Shown here in pieces: positions 57,612-64,000 of a stretch of DNA of 64,000 nucleotides. The stretch covers positions 992,001 through 1,056,000 of the forward strand of contig JAJHTX010000001.1 in assembly GCA_032164295.1 (NCBI GenBank). Direction: 5' to 3'. The notes below the pieces were generated by a model, which did not search any database, had not been told where the DNA came from, and worked only from the letters and a program-made list of their open reading frames with translations. This stretch comes from Inonotus obliquus. Taxonomy: Eukaryota; Basidiomycota; Agaricomycetes; Hymenochaetales; Hymenochaetaceae. Positions within the stretch are counted from its first letter, which is position 1. Each line of letters opens with the position of its first letter. Position numbers and translations under genes: made by a program.

Positions 57612-59417
57612 TTAGTGGATTGGTCTGAAACTTACTTCGTTGAGTAGCTCTCTAATACCTGTATGGGATACGTTTAGTGATCGAACGCGCTGAAAAGGCG
57701 AAGCAACGTACCATCGGGAAGAGATAAGGTCTCTGTATCTTCTGACCGTTCCTTGAATCTAACGTCAGTCAATACAAAGAACATAGGGTAATGAACCGAC
57801 CTTTGCTAGATGCTCTTGACTTTGAAGATTGGGCGCATTGTCGGTGATAGGAAGAGTCAAGTCGTTCTGGCGAGTGTCGCAAGATGCTTGCTGATCTAGT
57901 GAGACAGTAGATACAATTGGCAAGGTACATTCCTTCTCATTCTGCAATGCCACCACACACAAGTCAATATGGCGCGATAAATCAATGTTTGGATCTTCAG
58001 AGCCAACCTGGTCAGAGCGTTGAATTATACCGCCAGTTGCATCAAAAGAGAGCACAGCTGTGAGAGCATCCCGCACATCAGGGGAGAATCCCGAGGTGGG
58101 GAAGGGATCCACTGTTTGGTCCAACTTTGGTTCGTGCCCATGCTCAGACTTCGTACCAAATACCGACGTGACTGCGGAAGCTACTGGTGAACGTGAGTCG
58201 GTGTTTTTATCTAGGTTGAGGATTGGTGAGATTGAAGATGGGGGTGTCGCATTGTCACCTGCTACCTCGCTATCGTTGAATTTTGCTAGCAGAGAAGGGT
58301 CGATCTGCATGGTAGCCATGTTCGGGGGAATGGTCACTGGTGGAGCATATGACGTACGATGATAGGCGTCAGAGGACTGATAGTCCGATAATACGTATCG
58401 TGAAATCGGAATGGGTTGGGGTAACAATAGGCCCGAACGAGATTTCGCAGTCGCAGCAGTCTTCTGTTTAGCATCTATGGGAGAATGTGGGATCCAAGAG
58501 TGGAACCCCGCTACCGGGAATGAAATCGGAAGCTTCGGTATATTCCGCATATCTGCCGTACTGCAAGGAGTGATGGGAGGGATGAAGACTGAACGAGACA
58601 AACAGTTGCCTTGAGATTTCCGCGGGCTATATAAAGATGTTCTGTACATACCTGTTTTAACCATATTAGTGCCGTTAGTGCCGTAGTAGCTCTGAGTATC
58701 GGTCGGTCGGCCTGGACCTTCGGGTTGGGTCACTACGGTAGGTATGGGTGAAAATTGTGTAGGTGGAGGAGTATCGGATTTCGTCTCAGAACTTTGACCT
58801 GTAGTTCGCGGCGAGGGCGCGTCTTCTGGTTGGTCTTTTCCCCTTCTAGAGCGATTAGTGGAATTCTGTGTTTCTGCGTGGTCAGATGGGTTCCCGCTGT
58901 GTCTGAAATGTACTACATTCATTAATTTTATCAGAGGGATGCTGGCGTGCCACGCACCGAGACCTTTGGTGCCGCTTCAAGGCGTCTGTCTACGTCCACA
59001 AATCCGTCGATGAGTAATAGCGATCACTAAACAGGGCAGGTGCAACGCCTACTCGCGTGAAGGTTGAGTCACATTGTGGACAGCAGCTAATCACAGTAGT
59101 CGGTGTTAGGGCATCTGTTTCGTTTCTACATGAAAGTATCACATACACTGGCTGTGAGGTGTCTCTGTGTGCCTTAGACGTATTTTGATGGCGCTTCAAG
59201 TCAGCCTCCCTCACAAACCGCTTGCCACAATCATTGATTTCGCATAACCATATATCACTTGTTTGTTGTGCAGTAATCGTACTCGAAGGTTGCTTCTTAA
59301 CAGCTACTTTCGCGACAGTCTCCTGTAATATAAGGCCAATTGCTGCGTCAGTGTACGTTTACAAGAAATGGACGCGTCGCGAAAGCTGACTGAAAGTCTT
59401 GTACGAGTGCGAACCAT
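57612..59417 (-). CDS. C2H2 zinc-finger protein, probable transcription factor
   Basis: Seven exons (59417-59391, 59322-59147, 59086-59053, 58989-58958, 58902-57801, 57751-57712, 57658-57612) give 485 aa. Finger one reads CEINDCGKRFVREADLKRHQ with its last His in SKAH (about 36-61). Finger two (CPQC...FTRTDALKRHQRSRH, about 70-91) is encoded across exons 3, 4 and 5. The remaining 390 residues are Ser/Thr/Pro-rich and disordered, as in fungal activators. The target is unknown. Without the small exons of 34 and 32 nt, only half of the second finger would be annotated. The start at 59417 rests on an in-frame GTCAGC donor and is less sure than the fingers. Confidence 0.75.
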
Positions 59418-59705
59418 GTTCGCTGTTGATGATTCACGTCGTAGTGGTTCATGGACAAGAGTGACTGAGACGCGAGAATCGAAATAGAGCTCATATACAA
59501 TATCCGATCTTCCATTCAATTTACAATTTATTTAACCGCCGGCATTTCCTTTTATGTTGACTCGCCAAGAAGTGCTTGATTATTCCATAATTTCATTATA
59601 GAACCATGTAGGTGACGTAAAAACATAGTACGAAAGGAAAACAATCTCATGGCGTATGGGCATTCAATCTAGGTAGTGCATGCAGAAGGGCTAAAGTCGC
59701 AATTA

Positions 59706-62700
59706 TCACGAAACTCCAAGAGAACTTGCTTTCTCCAACAACCCTTTCACTCGTCGACTAAGTTCCTCGGCGGCCATCTTTCTTTCTAAGAGTTGATATG
59801 ACGGTGTTAATTTCTTCGACATCCACCCTCTCTGATGTAACGGATCCGATCGCTTCTTATTGATAATAGATAAATCGACGACTCGCGGCGTTGATGAGAA
59901 CGTGAGAACATCGCGATATAGCATACTGGTCTCTGCCGCCAGCGAGCGGAGGGATGGAGGATGCGAGATTTCTGAATCGCTGTCTGACTCGCTCGCTGAG
60001 TCTGATGGATCCAATGGTGGCGTATTAGGTCGCGATGAGAAATCTGGGATTGGAGGAAGCGTTTGGATTTCCCTCAGTAGATCCTGACCCTTGAGATACG
60101 AGTTCTCCCGACGAAGATACCGTACAGCACCACGCAATGCCTCAATCTAAACGAGTGTCAGAACGAACCTAGATCAAAGAATTCGATGGCTTACCTGCTC
60201 AAGGAGATGAGACGTTTCGAGATTGGATTCGGATGAAACGAGGTCTGTTTCGTTTTGTTGCGGGCCAACGGAGGCTGATGACTCAATACATCAATTAAGA
60301 TCTGCTTGAGGAAACGATGTCACTCACGTTGTCGTTCCATGCCAACAGTAAGTTGTTTCAGCTTCGCATTGTCCTGTTCCAAAGCATCTAGGTCGGACTG
60401 CAGTTGTTCTATTGCCTCCTCGTAAGAACGCTCTTGCTTCCGGGCCTTCGAAATTTCAGATTCCAAGTTGGTGATCGTGTCGGCTTGCTTCTTGACTGTA
60501 TCTAATCTACGTTCCATGAGCTCAATTTTTACGCTTGCTTCCTGAATAGTCTGATCCCTCGAGCGGATACCTCGAGCGAGACCCTGGATTTCCTCGTTGA
60601 GTTGAGCCGCCTTCCTTTCTGCTTCAACATTGACAGCCAAAGCATTCTTAACTTCGTCGACGCGTAGGACCCAAGGAGGTGTTGCGGTGACTGATACAAC
60701 TCAGGTTTAGTATATCTTCCAATCAAATGCAATGCAGGAACATACTCTTCATCATATGCTCAGGTTCCAAAGCAACAGGTACAACTGCAGCAACTTCTTG
60801 AGTCATTTTCTTGATCGCGTTGGTTACTATATCCCAGGGAGAACCATCCTTGGTATCCGGATTCAATGCTATCGCATTCTGTCTAACAAATTCCAGAATG
60901 GTCCTCGTTTCTAATCTCCCTTTGTTGTTCTGTATACCATTGAGGTATGGAAGGACGGTGTGCGCGAGCTATGTTATGTGCAACATCAGATCGCTGGATG
61001 CATGAGAGCTGAGGGTAAGTGTACTAACGGTGATACCGAAGTCGACCAGCTCGGGAACCTTCTTTCCTAAAGCATCGAGTTGAGGAATAAGGTGGGGCTT
61101 GAGGGCCGCAGAATCTTGAGTCAAATCTTCCAAGCGCTTCGTCAGTTTCCTATCACAATCGTCAGCTTAGTCAAGTTTGCTTTTCTTGCAGCATCCCCAC
61201 CTCGACATAACCTTTGTTCCCTTAATCTGATCCAACAGTCGCTTGAACGGTTCGATCAGCTCGACATTCGGGTCTTCTTCAGACTCGATGGTAACGTCTG
61301 ACGACGACAGTGTGAATACTGAGACAATTACTAGCAAAGACGATGAACCACAGCGACTGACCTTCATCTTTCATGATATCTGATATGTACGTGCTGATCA
61401 ATGCTAAGGATGCTGACAGGTTATCCAACTCGTGATCAAAGCTAAGGGCGTAGCCGAGCTCTCGTTCTCCTAGGTCATATTCAAGACCTTCGGAATACAT
61501 CTCCGCAAGGTGTCCAAGGGCTTGTGCGGTCCTGAGGCAAGTCATTAGCGCCATGAAATAGAGGCGAAAGCTCTATACGCACTTCTGGACATCATTGACG
61601 CACTCGATGTCACGGAACTCATCACGACAGAGCATATCAATATGCAAATCAATGCGTTTCTCGAAGTGTGCAATATCTGTGTACACTCTTCCTATGTTCA
61701 AGAAAGTCTCGACATCGCAGCGTCTCATGATTGATGCGAAGCGCTTGCAAAGTGTTGACATGCGACTAATTCGCGCTCTCAACTTCAAGGAAAATAAGTC
61801 TTTTGTGGAGCGTGACACGTTGATTCGATGATAGAATACTCACCTCGCACGTTCGTACCAAGCCTTCTGTAACATGCCCATTCAAAGCCTCGGGAAGCCC
61901 ATGATTCTGCGCGACCGCAAAATTGATCAAGTCTGCCTTCGCTGCCATACGTTGGAAGTACAGATAGCACTGAGTTGCTTCTGTATCCGACTCAACATAG
62001 ATTTGAGGAAGATATGGCTGATGATTAAAACATCGAAGTAAGTTCCAAACATCAGCACTGCGAAAGGGAAACGAACCTTGACGATTTCATATAGCTCCTT
62101 GTCCTCCCTCGCCTGAATCTTGTTAAGTTCTATCTCGATATGTCGAGCCTGGTGTTTAGAAGCAGTCGACTGGAGTTTCATGTTGAGCGAGAACATAGCC
62201 GCCGTTTGCGAAGCCGCACTGGCAGACTCATTCTGAGCAGTCTGAGTCTGAGCGCGAAGGGAGTCAAGTTCACTGGAGCAAGCGGTAATGAGCGAAGGTG
62301 GTCAAGCGCGTTTCAGCATTTTTGGACTTACGCTTGAAGCTGCAGGACTAGATCTCTGAACTGGCCAATAGTGCCTTCAAAGTCCTGGCATGTATCCTCA
62401 AGCTCGTTCATCCTCCGTACTTGCTCCCTGATAAGAGTCTCCTTTTGTTCTAGAATAGTCATGAGCATTACAGAAGCTTTGATTTGTACCGAAACGAACC
62501 AATGTCCTCATGCAGTTGTTTCTCAGTTTCAATATGGTTTTCCTCGAGCTCGTCGTTAAGCTCTTTCAGAGCCTCAAGGTCTTCGATGGTAATCGTCATC
62601 TCGGCGATTTTCTGGCAGCTTTAATTAGCCATAAATAGCAATGAGGACAACAGGGGACGGCAAACCTCGCCAAGGACCAGGTTACGCTCAGTGAGCTGTT

Positions 62701-64000
62701 CAAGCATTTCCTCAGCTCCAAGGGCATCGTCGAGCTGAGCCTTAAGCTCATCGATTTGGTTCTCCGCGTTTGAGAGCTTCGCCAGGGTAGAATCGAATTG
62801 AGCTGCAAGAACAGTGTGAGCTAGGTGATTAGGAAGGCCAATTACGGCACTCACAAGTCAGCTCCTCTAAGCTTTGCAATTCACGCTCCAGCTCTGTCAC
62901 CCGATGCCTTTGTTCTTGCTCTGTTTCCCGATATTGATCGCGCAGTCTACCAGAGAATCAGCAAGAAACAAGAATCGGCGGCAATCGGTTCATACCGAAT
63001 TAAGGCCTCCCTCAATCGATCATTGTGTTTCTCCAGCTGAGAGTACGCAAGAGAAGATTTGACGGAGTCATCTACTTCACCTCCTTCGACTCCACGGCCT
63101 TCTCTAATACTCTCCAGTTCAACCTCTAAAGACTCATTACGCTCTTGCAGTGATTGCAATTCCAGTTCGGCAGACTCAGCGCGCTCCTCCGCAACTTCCT
63201 TGTCCAGCATAGCCAGCTCAAGCTGCTCTTGGGCATCAAGTAACCGGGTTTCACTCAGTGTTTGGACTTGTTCTGCGTCAGCCAAGGCACGCCTGTTGGC
63301 TATAAGTTCTTGCTGCAGATTAGCAAGCTTCTGCTGTAGCTTTGGACGGAGAGCAACGAAGTGATTAACTTCAGACAGTTGAGATTCGAGCTTCTCGATG
63401 ACCCGAGTATCGTCTGTGCGTTTGGCTTCGAGCACTCGTATTTTTGCTTTGAGTTCCTGGAGCTCCTGTTCTGTTTCCGCTTGTTGCTAGAGAGGCAATG
63501 TAAGGACCAATTTAATAACAGGACAATGCAAAGGAACAGTAACTCACAACTTCTCGCGCCAGCGCAGAAGCTGGCCTTTCGGGCTCAGGTTGGTTGAAAT
63601 TAATCGAAGCCAAGGGAGGCGAAGATGTTTGTTGAGAAGTCGATGGTGAGATTAATGGGGGAGATTCGGCACGTTTCGTTTCAACCAGCCTAGTCCTCGC
63701 AGTCGTAGCAATGGGCGATGGGGGGACACTATCCGCTGTACCCTTTCTTGGACGCGTCTGACCTGGACGAGTGACGACCGTCGCGGGTGCTAGGCTTGAG
63801 CGTTTTGTAGGTGATTGAGCACCGGCAGTCCGTAATCGGGCAGCAGATGCGACAACAGGAGTTGCCGACGGGGGATGTTTTGGTGGTTCGCGAGGGCTTT
63901 CTGACCGTGACACGACCGGGGAAGAAGGGCCAGCAGGGCTGCGTATTGAAGTTGTTCGGACGCGTCCACTCTTACTTGAAGAGCGTGAATGTCCAAGGCC
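59706..64000 (-). CDS. Dynactin p150Glued (5' end outside window)
   Basis: The frame is open at 64000, so the N-terminus, where the CAP-Gly domain should be, lies beyond the window. The visible part is Ser/Pro-rich basic sequence (63550-64000), then the first long coiled coil. That has the diagnostic stretch DALGAEEMLEQLTERNLVLGE, continuing IAEMTITIEDLEALKELNDEL and EENHIETEKQL, as in p150Glued (Nip100/Ssm4 in yeasts). The middle dynactin domain and a second coiled coil follow (60320-60640), and the chain ends KGLLEKASSLGVS. Many short introns interrupt it. The protein joins dynein to microtubules and cargo. Exon borders were not all fixed. Confidence 0.87.

Overview
The window is nuclear DNA of a filamentous basidiomycete, most likely a mushroom-forming agaricomycete. 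The evidence is dense genes on both strands, many introns of about 50-60 nt with GT..AG ends, a class I hydrophobin, three HsbA-like secreted proteins, an RNA-silencing RNA-dependent RNA polymerase (RdRP), and fungal versions of nuclear-pore, ribosomal and cytoskeletal proteins. Nothing looks bacterial, organellar or viral. Most genes were rebuilt by joining exons. Almost all rebuilt multi-exon models have exon lengths that sum to a multiple of three and splice phases that agree; the partial dynactin gene was not checked this way.

Layout. 0.2-2.2 kb: serine-rich unknown protein (-). 2.7-5.4: Nup96/Nup145C nucleoporin (-). 6.2-7.4: homeobox factor (+) with four ACGCGT boxes upstream. 7.7-9.0: lysine-type methyltransferase (-). 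9.4-11.2: unknown protein cut into ten small exons (-). 11.5-13.3: RVB2/reptin (-), divergent from mitochondrial ribosomal protein uL2m (+, 13.4-14.6). 14.8-15.1: GON7-like KEOPS subunit (-). 15.3-21.6: three HsbA-like secreted paralogues in one orientation (-), with long gene-free spacers. 22.9-24.2: SCI1-like protein (+). 24.3-25.9: divergent cytosolic ribosomal genes eL21 (-) and uS4 (+). 26.1-28.0: Trf4/Cid14-type poly(A) polymerase (-). 28.3-29.2: ribosomal eL28 (-). 29.8-30.3: hydrophobin (-). 32.2-34.0: membrane-anchored fucosyltransferase-like protein (-).

34.5-37.3: DH-PH-FYVE Rho exchange factor (+). 37.6-42.3: 1510-aa coiled-coil protein (+), followed by a perfect 70-bp tandem duplication. 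42.7-46.8: Lgl/tomosyn-type exocytosis regulator with an R-SNARE-like tail (+). 47.1-48.3: SIKE/FGFR1OP2-like protein (+). 48.45-48.9: Swi5/Sae3 recombination mediator (+) with a 15-nt exon. 49.1-50.4: RCC1-repeat protein (-). 50.8-55.8: RdRP (+) whose catalytic loop is split by 18- and 12-nt exons. 56.0-57.3: adenosine kinase (+). 57.6-59.4: C2H2 zinc-finger protein (-). 59.7-64.0: dynactin p150Glued (-), cut by the window edge.

The genes do not form one pathway. Themes are ribosome supply (eL21, uS4, eL28, uL2m), RNA surveillance and silencing (Trf4-like, RdRP), polarity and transport (Rho-GEF, Lgl/tomosyn, dynactin, SIKE-like) and surface proteins (HsbA-like, hydrophobin). ACGCGT boxes before the homeobox gene, and singly before swi5-like and others, suggest G1/S control.
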